53,043 nt of DNA from JBEINZ01 sp040377825 (GTDB lineage Bacteria; Pseudomonadota; Alphaproteobacteria; Rhizobiales; Ancalomicrobiaceae). The notes under the pieces were generated by a model. It did no database searches. It was not told the DNA's origin and saw nothing but the letters and a program-made list of their open reading frames with translations. A program made the translations under genes and the position numbers. Shown piece after piece: positions 8,289-16,956 of this stretch (positions within the stretch are counted from its first letter, which is position 1; the number at the start of each line of letters is the position of its first letter). The stretch covers positions 1 through 53,043 of the forward strand of contig JBEINZ010000001.1 of NCBI GenBank assembly GCA_040377825.1. The letters are read 5' to 3'.

Positions 8289-11081
8289 ATGGACGATCTC
8301 CTCCGAGAGTTTCTAACGGAGACAAACGAGAGTCTCGACGTTGTCGACGTCGAACTCGTAAAATTCGAGCAGGATCCCAATAACGCCAAAATCCTGGATA
8401 ACATCTTCCGGCTCGTCCACACCATTAAGGGAACGTGCGGGTTCCTTGGTCTACCGCGGCTTGAGGCCATCGCGCACGCTGCGGAAACCTTAATGGGCAA
8501 GTTCCGCGACGGTGTCCCCGTGACGCCCAAGGCCGTCACGCTGGTTCTGTCCTCGATCGACCGCATTAAGGCTATTGTTGCCGATCTGGAGGCAAGCGAG
8601 CAGGAGCCTGTGGGGTCGGACACCGATCTGATTGCCGAATTGGAGCGCATGTCGGAAGGCGGCGCGGCGGCCGAGGCTGCAGCCGATGCGCCTGCCATGC
8701 CGGCCTCTCATCCGATGTCCGCTTCTGCCACGGCACCGGCGTCCGCCAAGGCGAACGATGGACCGACCGCCAAGACTGTTGAGGGAAAACACACCGAGGG
8801 CGCCTTGGTCTTTCAGGTGCTCGAGCGGGCCCTGAGGCCCGGCGAGGTCTCGCTTGATGATCTCGAGCGTGCCTTCCGCGAGACGGAAAGCGATGTGCCT
8901 CTGGTGAAGATGGCCGAAGCCAAGAAAGAGGCGGCCCAGCAGAACAAGCAAAAGCCCACCGCCGCGGAAAAGCGCGAGGCGCGCGACAAGGATCCCGATA
9001 AGGACTTCGACAAGGGTCCGGTTGCCAACCAGACCATCCGGGTCGCGGTCGATACGCTCGAACATCTGATGACCATGGTTTCGGAACTGGTGCTGACGCG
9101 CAACCAGCTGCTTGAGATCGTTCGTCGTCACGAGGACTCCGAGTTCAAGGTGCCGCTACAGCGACTGTCCAATGTGACTGCCGAGTTGCAAGAAGGCGTT
9201 ATGAAAACGCGCATGCAGCCGATCGGCAATGCCTGGCAGAAACTGCCCCGGATCGTTCGCGATCTATCCCAGGAACTCAGCAAGCAGATTGAACTTGAAA
9301 TGGTCGGCGCGGAGACGGAACTCGACCGTCAAGTGCTCGAGCTGATCAAGGATCCGCTGACGCATATGGTGCGCAATTCGGCCGATCATGGCCTGGAGCG
9401 CCCCGATCAACGCAAAGCGGCCGGCAAACCTGAAAAGGGCCTGATCCGCTTGTCGGCCTACCATGAAGGCGGTCACATCATCATCGAGATCGCCGACGAC
9501 GGGCGCGGCCTCGATCTGGACCGCATCAAATCGAAGATCGTCGAGAACGGGCTCGCCACCGAGTTCGAACTCGAGAAGATGACGGAACAGCAGATCTACA
9601 AATACATTTTCGCGCCGGGTTTCTCGACGGCTTCCAAGGTGACAAGCGTGTCGGGCCGCGGCGTCGGCATGGATGTGGTGAAGACCAACATCGACGCGAT
9701 CGGCGGCACGGTTGATCTGCGCTCCACCCAGGGCAAGGGTTCGACCTTCGTCATCAAGATCCCGCTGACACTCGCGATCGTTTCGACATTGATCGTGGAA
9801 TCGGCGGGTGATCGCTTCGCGATCCCGCAGCTTTCCGTCGTGGAGCTGGTCCGCGCTCAAACCAATTCCGAGCATCGGATCGAGCGAATTCGCGATACGC
9901 CCGTGCTGCGCCTGCGCAACAAGCTGCTCCCGCTTGTTCATCTTTCCAAGATGCTCGCGATTTCTCATCGAGACGCCGCCATGCAGAACCGCTCGGAGGA
10001 CGATGGATTTATCGTCGTCATGCAGGTTGGCAATCAGACATTCGGGCTTGTGGTCGACGCGGTGTTCCATACCGAGGAAATCGTGGTCAAGCCGATGTCC
10101 ACGATGCTGCGGCAGATCACGATGTTCTCCGGGAACACGATCCTCGGCGATGGCTCGGTGATCATGATCGTGGATCCGAACGGGATCGCTCAGGCGATCG
10201 GAACGGCGGTGGGCGCGACGACGCCAAACGAGCGGGCCGTGGAGGAAGAAAAGGCCCACGAGGACGCTCAGACCATCTCGATGCTGCTGTTTCGCGCCGG
10301 GACGCAAGAACCGAAGGCGGTGCCGCTTTCCCTCGTCACGCGGTTGGAAGAATTCTCGGTCGACAAGCTGGAACACTCCAACGGTCGGGATCTCGTTCAA
10401 TACCGCGGCTCGCTGATGCCGCTCGTCTATTTCGATGTGCAGCGCCAACGGAAGTCCGAGGGTAGCTTGCCGATGCTGGTCTTCTCGGATGCCGGACGGT
10501 CGATGGGACTGGTCGTCGACGAGATCATCGATATCGTCGAAGATCGCCTCGATATTCAGGTTGGGTCCGAACGGCCGGGCGTGCTCGGTTCGGCGGTCAT
10601 CAAGAACCGCGCCACGGAAGTCATCGATATCGGCCACTTCTTGCCTCAGGCTTTCGAGGACTGGTTCCGCCGCAAGGAGTTACGCCAGGAAGCGCTCACG
10701 CGCACCTTGCTGTTCATCGACGACGCCGCCTTCTTCCGCAACATGTTGGGCCCGGTCCTGAAGGCGGCCGGCTTCAATGTCACCAGCGTGGAGTCCGCGG
10801 TCGACGCGCTCCGGCTGATCGATGACGGCCGTCGCTTCGATGTGATCGTTTCCGATATCGAGATGCCGGATATCAACGGCTATGAATTCGCCGAGACGCT
10901 AAAGCGGCATCCGAAGCATCGCAATATTCCGATCCTCGCGCTATCGGCAATCTGCACGCCGGCATCGATCGAACGCGGGCGTCAAGCAGGGTTCGACGAT
11001 TACATCGCCAAGTTCGACCGGGCCGGCCTGATCGCCGCGCTCAAAGAGGTCACCACCTACGACTTTGGAGTGGCGGCATGA
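8289..11081 (+). CDS. cheA: Chemotaxis histidine kinase CheA with C-terminal receiver domain
   Basis: About 930 residues, longer than enteric CheA (about 650). Order of domains: P1 HPt with His44 in FRLVHTIKGTCGF; an Ala/Lys/Asp-rich linker (about 120-240); P3 dimerisation; P4 kinase with N box (HMVRNSADHGLE), G1 (DDGRGLD) and G2 (GRGVGMDVV); P5 CheW-like; a second CheW-like segment (about 665-790); and a receiver domain from about 800, with FIDDAAFFRN, the phospho-Asp in VSDIEMPD and a Lys in YIAKFD. It receives signals through CheW-coupled chemoreceptors and phosphorylates CheY and CheB. The ATG at 8289 gives the canonical MDDLL start; a GTG at 8283 is in frame. The stop overlaps the cheW start by 4 bp. 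Confidence 0.95.
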   Translation: MDDLLREFLTETNESLDVVDVELVKFEQDPNNAKILDNIFRLVHTIKGTCGFLGLPRLEAIAHAAETLMGKFRDGVPVTPKAVTLVLSSIDRIKAIVADLEASEQEPVGSDTDLIAELERMSEGGAAAEAAADAPAMPASHPMSASATAPASAKANDGPTAKTVEGKHTEGALVFQVLERALRPGEVSLDDLERAFRETESDVPLVKMAEAKKEAAQQNKQKPTAAEKREARDKDPDKDFDKGPVANQTIRVAVDTLEHLMTMVSELVLTRNQLLEIVRRHEDSEFKVPLQRLSNVTAELQEGVMKTRMQPIGNAWQKLPRIVRDLSQELSKQIELEMVGAETELDRQVLELIKDPLTHMVRNSADHGLERPDQRKAAGKPEKGLIRLSAYHEGGHIIIEIADDGRGLDLDRIKSKIVENGLATEFELEKMTEQQIYKYIFAPGFSTASKVTSVSGRGVGMDVVKTNIDAIGGTVDLRSTQGKGSTFVIKIPLTLAIVSTLIVESAGDRFAIPQLSVVELVRAQTNSEHRIERIRDTPVLRLRNKLLPLVHLSKMLAISHRDAAMQNRSEDDGFIVVMQVGNQTFGLVVDAVFHTEEIVVKPMSTMLRQITMFSGNTILGDGSVIMIVDPNGIAQAIGTAVGATTPNERAVEEEKAHEDAQTISMLLFRAGTQEPKAVPLSLVTRLEEFSVDKLEHSNGRDLVQYRGSLMPLVYFDVQRQRKSEGSLPMLVFSDAGRSMGLVVDEIIDIVEDRLDIQVGSERPGVLGSAVIKNRATEVIDIGHFLPQAFEDWFRRKELRQEALTRTLLFIDDAAFFRNMLGPVLKAAGFNVTSVESAVDALRLIDDGRRFDVIVSDIEMPDINGYEFAETLKRHPKHRNIPILALSAICTPASIERGRQAGFDDYIAKFDRAGLIAALKEVTTYDFGVAA

Positions 11082-11551
11082 ACGACGAAGCAATCTCGGG
11101 CCTGTCCGCCTCCATCCAGTACGTGACGGTCGTGATCGGCGGACAATTGTTCGGTCTTCCGATCGAGCGCGTGCACGATGTGTTTGTGCCAGACTCGATC
11201 ACCCGAGTACCGCTCTCGCGTCCGGAGATCGCCGGCGTTCTGAATCTGCGCGGCAGGATCGTCACCGCGATTGATATGCGCCGTCGGCTGCATCTGCCTG
11301 CCAGAACCGAGGGCGGGCGGGCGATGGCGGTTGGCATCGAGCACAAGGGCGAGAGCTACGGCATGGTCATCGACAATGTCGGCGAGGTACTGAACCTCCC
11401 AACCGCTGGCCGCGAGCCGAACCCCGTCAATCTAGACGGCCGTTGGGCGGCTGTTTCAGGTGGTGTGCATCGATTAAACGGCCAGCTCATGGTTATTCTT
11501 GATGTTGATCGCGTGCTCGGCGGCATGGCCGCCGAAGCCATGGCCGCGTGA
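11078..11551 (+). CDS. cheW: Chemotaxis coupling protein CheW
   Basis: A 157-residue single CheW domain that links chemoreceptors to CheA at the membrane array. Seen: the family core VIGGQLFGLPIERVHDVF near the N-terminus, GVLNLRGRIVTAIDMRRRL in the middle (the usual NLRG-I-I-D signature), and GMVIDNVGEVLNLP. Its ATG overlaps the cheA stop as ATGA, which suggests translational coupling. The next gene is cheY, 34 bp downstream. The length is normal for the family and nothing is missing. Confidence 0.93.
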   Translation: MNDEAISGLSASIQYVTVVIGGQLFGLPIERVHDVFVPDSITRVPLSRPEIAGVLNLRGRIVTAIDMRRRLHLPARTEGGRAMAVGIEHKGESYGMVIDNVGEVLNLPTAGREPNPVNLDGRWAAVSGGVHRLNGQLMVILDVDRVLGGMAAEAMAA

Positions 11552-11585
11552 TCCACCAACGCGGCAAGGATCTGGAGACCCTTCG

Positions 11586-11951
11586 ATGAAGAACTGCCTC
11601 GTCGTCGATGATTCGAGCGTGATTAGGAAAGTCGCACGAAGGATCCTGGAAGATCTCTCCTTCCAGATCACCGAGGCAGAGGATGGCCGGCAGGCCCTCG
11701 ATCTCTGTCGTCATCAAATGCCGGATGCCATCCTCCTTGATTGGAACATGCCGATCATGGACGGAATGGAGTTTCTTTACGCGCTCCGACGCGAACCGGA
11801 CGGCTACAAGCCAAAGGTCCTGTTCTGCACCACCGAGAACGATCTAACCCACATCACGCAAGCCATGCGCGCGGGTGCCAACGAATACATTATGAAGCCG
11901 TTCGATCGCGAGATCGTCGAAGCGAAGTTCACGGAAGTCGGGCTGATCTAG
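11586..11951 (+). CDS. cheY: Chemotaxis response regulator CheY
   Basis: A 121-residue stand-alone receiver domain. All receiver hallmarks are present: acidic pair in VVDDSS, phospho-Asp52 in LLDWNMPIMDG, Thr in FCTTEND, and Lys in YIMKPFD. When phosphorylated by CheA it would bind the flagellar switch proteins FliM/FliN to control rotation. I chose the ATG at 11586, which follows a GGAG site; the frame is open further upstream but that part overlaps the end of cheW and has no receiver similarity. It sits between cheW and cheB, 17 bp before cheB. Confidence 0.93.
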   Translation: MKNCLVVDDSSVIRKVARRILEDLSFQITEAEDGRQALDLCRHQMPDAILLDWNMPIMDGMEFLYALRREPDGYKPKVLFCTTENDLTHITQAMRAGANEYIMKPFDREIVEAKFTEVGLI

Positions 11952-11968
11952 CCCATAGGTGGGGTACC

Positions 11969-13183
11969 ATGACATTTCCCGCAGTTTCGCCGGTCACGTC
12001 GCAACGGACAGTGGTTACTGATCCGCTCCGCGTGATGGTCGTCGATGACTCGGTCGTCGTTCGCGGCCTTATCGGCCGATGGATTGACGAAGACCCGCAG
12101 CTTGCTGTCGTCTCCAGCCAGCGCAACGGCAAGCTTGCTGTCGAGGACATGGCGCGCTCCAATCCGGACGTCGTCGTTCTCGATGTCGAAATGCCGGAAA
12201 TGGACGGGTTGACCGCTCTGCCGCTCCTGCTGAAGGCAAAGCCCTCGCTGGTGGTCGTGATGGCATCCACGCTGACCCGCCGCAATGCCGAAATCAGCCT
12301 CAAGGCACTATCGCTCGGCGCGTCCGACTACGTGCCGAAGCCAGAGTCCAATAGCGGCGTCACGACCTCGATGGATTTCAAGAACGAGGTGGTAAGCAAG
12401 GTCAAGGCGCTTGGGCTGCGCGCGCGCCAGCGTGCCGGCCGCGCCGCCGTGCCGAGCGCATCATCGGCGCAGCCGCTCGCCGGACGCCCGTCCGCGCCGA
12501 CCTTTCCGCAAACGCCCGCGCGATCCTTCTCCGCGACGCGGCAGGCGCCGGTGACGCCCGTCTCCAACCTGCCAGCGCTCCGACCCTACTCCAACGTCAC
12601 CCCTCGCTTGCTGGTGATCGGTTCATCGACCGGCGGACCCCAAGCGCTTACCAAGTTATTTGGTGAAATCGGCCGGTCAATCAGCAATCTGCCGGTTTTG
12701 ATCACCCAGCACATGCCGCCAACGTTCACTGCGATCCTGGCGGAGCATATCACCAAGGCCTCCGGCCGCCGCGCCGCCGAGGGAGTGCACGGCGAGCCGT
12801 TGATGCCCGGCCGGATCTACGTGGCCCCCGGCGGAAAGCACATGGTGATCGCCAAGGACGGCGGGGACACGGTCGTTCATTTGAACGATCTACCGGCCGT
12901 CAACTTCTGCAAGCCTGCCGTCGATCCACTGTTTGAAAGCGCGGTCCCGCTCTACGGCGCGGCGATCCTCGCCACCGTGCTGACCGGCATGGGCCACGAC
13001 GGCGCCGCGGGTGCCAAGGCCATCTCAAATGCCGGTGGCAGCGTGATCGCGCAGGATGAAGACTCCAGCGTGGTTTGGGGAATGCCGGGCGCTGTCGCCC
13101 AAGCTGGCGCGGCTTCAGAGATTCTGCCGCTCGATCAGATCGGCGCCAAGATCGTCCGTATCCTAGGCGGAGGTCGCCCGTGA
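11969..13183 (+). CDS. cheB: Chemoreceptor methylesterase CheB
   Basis: A 404-residue protein with an N-terminal receiver domain (acidic pair VVDDS, phospho-Asp72 in LDVEMPEMDG, Lys in YVPKPE), a long Pro/Ala/Ser-rich linker (about 150-210) and a C-terminal methylesterase domain. The catalytic triad can be placed at Ser in GSSTGGPQAL, His in ITQHMPPTF and Asp in TGMGHDGAAG. It removes methyl groups from chemoreceptors and is activated by CheA. The ATG at 11969 gives the expected N-terminus. Its stop codon overlaps the GTG start of cheR, so the two opposing methylation enzymes are coupled. Confidence 0.94.
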   Translation: MTFPAVSPVTSQRTVVTDPLRVMVVDDSVVVRGLIGRWIDEDPQLAVVSSQRNGKLAVEDMARSNPDVVVLDVEMPEMDGLTALPLLLKAKPSLVVVMASTLTRRNAEISLKALSLGASDYVPKPESNSGVTTSMDFKNEVVSKVKALGLRARQRAGRAAVPSASSAQPLAGRPSAPTFPQTPARSFSATRQAPVTPVSNLPALRPYSNVTPRLLVIGSSTGGPQALTKLFGEIGRSISNLPVLITQHMPPTFTAILAEHITKASGRRAAEGVHGEPLMPGRIYVAPGGKHMVIAKDGGDTVVHLNDLPAVNFCKPAVDPLFESAVPLYGAAILATVLTGMGHDGAAGAKAISNAGGSVIAQDEDSSVVWGMPGAVAQAGAASEILPLDQIGAKIVRILGGGRP

Positions 13184-14106
13184 CGCCGCAAGAATATGAT
13201 TATCTGCGGGGCTTCCTGAAACAGCGCTCCGGGCTCGTGCTCACCTCGGAAAAGCAGTATCTCATTGAAAGCCGCCTAATGCCGGTCGCCCGCAAGGCCG
13301 GAATGACGTCGATCTCGCAATTGGTCTCCAAAATGCGCGAGGCGGCTTCAAGCCAGCTTCAGGACGCCATCGTCGAAGCCATGACGACAAACGAGTCGTT
13401 CTTCTTCCGCGACAAAACACCTTTTGAGTTGTTTTCGGGCACGATGCTGCCGGCCATGCTGGAGCAACGCGCTCGCGATCGGCGCATCCGCATCTGGTGT
13501 GCCGCCGCATCCACCGGCCAGGAGCCCTATACGCTCGCCATGTGCCTCAAGGACGCGGAAGCGAGACTTCCGGGGTGGCGGGTGGAGATCGTGGGTACCG
13601 ACATCTCCAGCGAAGTCCTGGAGAAGGCGAAATCCGGCATCTACAGCCAGTTCGAAGTCCAGCGGGGTTTGCCGATCAATTACTTGATCAAGCATTTCAC
13701 GCAACTTGGTGACCTGTGGCAGATTTCATCAGAAATGCGCTCGATGATTCAGTATAGGAAGCTGAACTTGCTCGAGAATTTCTCCACTCTTGGTCAGTTC
13801 GATATTGTATATTGTCGAAATGTCCTGATCTATTTCGATAACGAGACAAAGATCGACGTGCTGAATCGCATCCGTAAGCAGATTGCGGATGACGGATTCC
13901 TGATCCTCGGGGCGGCGGAGACCGTGGTGGGTCTGACCGATGCCTATAAGCCGATGCCAGACAAGCGCGGCCTCTATTTGGCCAACCGTCCGGATACTCT
14001 ACCGGCGGCCGGACTTCGACCGCTGGCGGCCACCGGAACATCTGGCGCCACTCCGGTCGCATCTGGATCGACGCGCTACGGTTCGATCGGCTTCGGGACG
14101 CGTTAA
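13180..14106 (+). CDS. cheR: Chemoreceptor methyltransferase CheR
   Basis: A 308-residue SAM-dependent methyltransferase that methylates glutamates of chemoreceptors. Seen: an N-terminal helical domain, TTNESFFFRD, the SAM-binding region WCAAASTGQEPYTLAM and YCRNVLIYFDN. The last ~30 residues are a Gly/Ala/Ser/Thr-rich tail. The start is a GTG at 13180 that overlaps the TGA of cheB (GTGA), with GGAGGT 5 bp upstream. It closes the chemotaxis operon; no cheD, chemoreceptor or cheY2 gene follows. Confidence 0.93.
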   Translation: MTPQEYDYLRGFLKQRSGLVLTSEKQYLIESRLMPVARKAGMTSISQLVSKMREAASSQLQDAIVEAMTTNESFFFRDKTPFELFSGTMLPAMLEQRARDRRIRIWCAAASTGQEPYTLAMCLKDAEARLPGWRVEIVGTDISSEVLEKAKSGIYSQFEVQRGLPINYLIKHFTQLGDLWQISSEMRSMIQYRKLNLLENFSTLGQFDIVYCRNVLIYFDNETKIDVLNRIRKQIADDGFLILGAAETVVGLTDAYKPMPDKRGLYLANRPDTLPAAGLRPLAATGTSGATPVASGSTRYGSIGFGTR

Positions 14107-14202
14107 GGGCTCGCCTGCCGATATCGGTGGCGGCGCGATCTTCCAAATTTGATAAGGCAAGTAGGGCAGGGCGGGTGAGGTCGACAAGATCTTGCCCGAC
14201 CA

Positions 14203-14319
14203 GAGCCTGTCCCGTTCGGATCGAAGCGATCCGAACGAAAAGGACCGGCTCAAGCTCGAGACCCTGGTGCAATTCCTTGTCGATCGGATTCATCCATCCG
14301 ATCGGGAAATGCACGAGGC
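14203..14319 (+). repeat. Dispersed intergenic repeat, copy A
   Basis: A ~115-bp element in the 403-bp gap between cheR and ctrA. It has two palindromes: an outer one built on CGTTCGGATCG/CGATCCGAACG (14213-14238) and a second on CGATCGGAT/ATCCGATCG (14281-14304). Between them is the conserved core CAATTCCTTGTCGATCGGAT. Copies B, C and D lie at 22951, 29300 and 30121. The rest of the gap holds the ctrA terminator and no gene I can support. Confidence 0.85.
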
Positions 14320-14410
14320 ATGACCGGGACGTCGATCCTCATCGCCCAGATCGTTGGGATGGCCGTTTTCAGGCGACTTGAACGAACCGTACCGGCTTTG
14401 GCTCGGCATA

Positions 14411-14440
14411 AACAAAAACCCCGTCTCTCGCGAGGCGGGG
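14411..14440 (-). terminator. Rho-independent terminator of ctrA
   Basis: Read on the minus strand, CCCCGCCTCGCGAGAGACGGGG folds into a hairpin with strong stem and is followed directly by TTTTTGTT. It lies about 70 bp past the ctrA stop codon. The plus-strand side lacks a run of T, so it is directed at ctrA. Confidence 0.88.
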
Positions 14441-14509
14441 TAATTTGTTGTCGTGTTTGAGCTGACGCGTCTCAACGGTCGACCAAGCCGATCCGGCCGG
14501 GCGAAAGCG

Positions 14510-15217
14510 TCAGGCCACGCTTTCGGTGTAGATATCGTTTTCGTCCGGCTCGCGCAGAACATATCCGCGGCCCCACACCGTCTCGATGTAGTTCTTGCCG
14601 CCCGTCGCGCTCGCCAGCTTCTTGCGAAGCTTGCAGATGAACACGTCGATGATCTTGAGTTCAGGCTCGTCCATGCCGCCATAGAGATGGTTCAAGAACA
14701 TCTCCTTGGTCAGCGTGGTGCCCTTACGCAACGAAAGCAGCTCCAGCATCTGGTACTCTTTGCCGGTCAAGTGCACGCGCTGCGTGGCGACTTCGACCGT
14801 CTTGGTGTCCAGATTGACCGTCAACTCGCCAGTCTGGATCACCGACTGGGCATGGCCCTTGGACCGGCGAACGATGGCGTGGATTCGGGCCACAAGCTCG
14901 TCCTTGTGGAACGGCTTGGTCATATAGTCGTCGGCGCCGAAGCCGAGTCCACGAACCTTGTCTTCAATGCCGGCGAGGCCGGAAAGGATCAGGATCGGGG
15001 TCTTGACCTTGGAAACACGCAACGTACGGAGAACTTCATAACCCGACATATCCGGCAGGTTCAGGTCCAGCAGGATGATGTCGTAATCATACAATTTTCC
15101 GAGGTCGATGCCTTCCTCGCCCAGGTCAGTCGTATAAACGTTAAAGTTTTCGGACTTCAACATCAGCTCGATGCTCTGAGCCGTCGCGCTGTCGTCCTCG
15201 ATGAGCAGTACGCGCAT
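14510..15217 (-). CDS. ctrA: Cell-cycle master regulator CtrA
   Basis: A 235-residue OmpR-class response regulator. The receiver domain (1-118) has the acidic pair in LLIEDDSA, phospho-Asp51 in LLDLNLPDMSG and Lys in YMTKPFHK. The winged-helix domain (about 125-230) contains LTGKEYQMLELLSLRKG and VFICKLRKKLA, which is the near-invariant CtrA recognition region. CtrA controls replication, division, flagellum and chemotaxis genes by binding TTAA-N7-TTAA. It is phosphorylated through ChpT (gene at 7502) and restrained by SciP (gene at 28836). The upstream region shared with fliI holds many GANTC sites. The C-terminus is polar and ends in ESVA, not the AA of Caulobacter CtrA that helps its proteolysis. 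Confidence 0.97.
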   Translation of the reverse strand: MRVLLIEDDSATAQSIELMLKSENFNVYTTDLGEEGIDLGKLYDYDIILLDLNLPDMSGYEVLRTLRVSKVKTPILILSGLAGIEDKVRGLGFGADDYMTKPFHKDELVARIHAIVRRSKGHAQSVIQTGELTVNLDTKTVEVATQRVHLTGKEYQMLELLSLRKGTTLTKEMFLNHLYGGMDEPELKIIDVFICKLRKKLASATGGKNYIETVWGRGYVLREPDENDIYTESVA

Positions 15218-15281
15218 GCCAATCCCCTTAGTGTCGCCTGTTCTGGGCTTGGCGCATCGGCCACGTCCGACCGCTGCGAAC

Positions 15282-15600
15282 GACTCCTGTCAACCCCGAC
15301 TCGGTAGCGTATCGGCAAATGGTTAACAGGAACTGATTCGCCGCTGCAAGCGACACGTTAGGGGTCCCCGTCGATTTTCTCCAGTGTCCTGAATCTGCAA
15401 CAAAATCCGGCGAATCAAAACTTAAAGTAACGCTTTAAGAAAGCGCCCTAAGCGATTCAGCGGACTCGGCCATTCACGACCACTGTCCTTAATCGCGAAC
15501 GACCCCACATCGTTCGCTTGTTCATATTGTTTGACGAAGCGCGTTAACAAGCGGTTACTGACAGGGCATTGTCCTAAAGAGAATCGTCAACAATCGAGTC
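15282..15600. promoter_or_regulatory. GANTC-rich divergent ctrA/fliI promoter region
   Basis: Nine GANTC motifs occur in 319 bp, at 15282, 15298, 15335, 15391, 15412, 15454, 15463, 15581 and 15596. About one would be expected by chance. GANTC is the target of the cell-cycle DNA methyltransferase CcrM. In Caulobacter, methylation of such a site represses a ctrA promoter. The gap also holds a perfect 7-bp inverted repeat CTTAAAG-N5-CTTTAAG at 15421-15439. Confidence 0.7.
15544..15558 (+). promoter_or_regulatory. CtrA-binding box upstream of fliI
   Basis: TTAA-CAAGCGG-TTAC matches the TTAA-N7-TTAA consensus except for the last base. It lies 46 bp before the fliI TTG start and would place fliI (and fliJ) under CtrA control, as for early flagellar genes in Caulobacter. 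Confidence 0.6.
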
Positions 15601-15603
15601 TGG

Positions 15604-16956
15604 TTGACGATTTATGCAACCGTCGAGCCGCCCCGGATCGCCATGGAACCCCTGATCCGAGAGATCACTGAAATCAAGGGGCTGGAGACCTTCGGGCGGG
15701 TCGTCGGCGTGAAGGGGCTCATGATCGAAGTGGCGGGTCCATTGCACGCCATGAGTGTGGGTTCACGATTGTTAATAGAAAGTTCTCCAGGGCGGTCGCT
15801 CCCGGCTGAAGTTGTCGGATTCGATGGTGATCGAGCCCTCCTTCTGCCTTTTGGATCGATCGACGGCATTCGGATGGGGTGTAAGGCCCGCGTCGAATCA
15901 GCGGATGCCTCCGTTCGACCAAGCGAGCGTTGGCTCGGCCGCGTCATCGACGCGATGGGCAATCCGATCGACAGGAAAGGACCGCTGCTCGGCGGACCGC
16001 AGGCGCGTCACTTGAGGGCATCTCCGCCGCCGGCGGCCGACCGGGCCCGGGTCGGCGATCCGATTGATCTCGGCGTGCGCGCGCTCAATACCTTCGTGAC
16101 CTGCTGTCGCGGCCAGCGCATGGGCATCTTCGCCGGCTCGGGCGTCGGCAAATCGGTGTTGTTGTCGATGCTGGCCCGCTACACCGCTTGCGATGTCGCG
16201 GTGATCGGTCTTGTGGGCGAACGCGGCCGTGAGGTTCAGGAGTTCATCGAGGATGACCTGGGGCCGGATGGCCTCGCGCGGTCCGTTGTCGTCGTGGCGA
16301 CCTCGGACGAACCGGCGCTCATGCGTCGGCAGGCGGCCTATATGACCTTGACCATCGCCGAGTACTTCCGCGACCAAGGTGCCGACGTGCTTTGCCTCAT
16401 GGATTCGGTCACCCGCTTTGCCATGGCGCAGCGCGAAATCGGGCTTGCCGCGGGCGAGCCGCCGACCTCCAAGGGCTATACGCCGACGGTCTTCACGGAG
16501 CTGCCGCGCCTTCTGGAGCGCGCTGGACCTGGGCGCGTTGGCGAGGGTTCGATTACCGGTCTTTTTACCGTTCTGGTCGAAGGCGATAACCACAATGAAC
16601 CGGTGGCGGACGCTGTTCGCGGCATACTTGACGGTCACATCGTCATGGAGCGGCAGATTGCCGAGCGTGGGCGCTATCCAGCCGTTAACATTCTAAAATC
16701 GGTTTCCCGCACCATGCCGCGCGCGGTTCCAGAAGGTCGGCGCCCCCTTGTAACCGAGGCAAAACGGTTGATGGCAACCTATTCGGACATGGAGGAACTG
16801 ATCCGGCTTGGGGCCTATCGGCGCGGTTCGAGCCCGGAAGTCGATCTTGCAATTGCTTTGAATGGTCCATTCGAAGCATTTTTGTCACAGTTAAAGGAAG
16901 ATTCGACATCATTGGAGGCAGGCTACGAAAGGCTCGCGCAAATACTGCACCCCTGA
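15604..16956 (+). CDS. fliI: Flagellar export ATPase FliI
   Basis: Up to 450 residues of a RecA-like ATPase that powers the flagellar type III export gate in the cytoplasm. Seen: Walker A GSGVGKS at about 178-184, GLVGERGREVQEFIEDDLG, Walker B region VLCLMDSVTRFAMAQREI, and SKGYTPTVFTELPRLLERAG, all characteristic of FliI. The start is not settled: a TTG at 15604 gives the longest form and an ATG at 15643 gives MEPLIREI; neither has a clear Shine-Dalgarno site. It is divergent from ctrA. FliJ follows after an unusually long 307-bp gap. Confidence 0.94.
   Translation: MTIYATVEPPRIAMEPLIREITEIKGLETFGRVVGVKGLMIEVAGPLHAMSVGSRLLIESSPGRSLPAEVVGFDGDRALLLPFGSIDGIRMGCKARVESADASVRPSERWLGRVIDAMGNPIDRKGPLLGGPQARHLRASPPPAADRARVGDPIDLGVRALNTFVTCCRGQRMGIFAGSGVGKSVLLSMLARYTACDVAVIGLVGERGREVQEFIEDDLGPDGLARSVVVVATSDEPALMRRQAAYMTLTIAEYFRDQGADVLCLMDSVTRFAMAQREIGLAAGEPPTSKGYTPTVFTELPRLLERAGPGRVGEGSITGLFTVLVEGDNHNEPVADAVRGILDGHIVMERQIAERGRYPAVNILKSVSRTMPRAVPEGRRPLVTEAKRLMATYSDMEELIRLGAYRRGSSPEVDLAIALNGPFEAFLSQLKEDSTSLEAGYERLAQILHP

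Noticed and set aside
9264..10637. 457-codon open frame antisense to cheA
   Set aside because: It is fully contained in cheA, whose motifs are intact. Its sequence is rich in Arg/His/Asp as expected for a frame opposite a GC-rich gene, with no domain.
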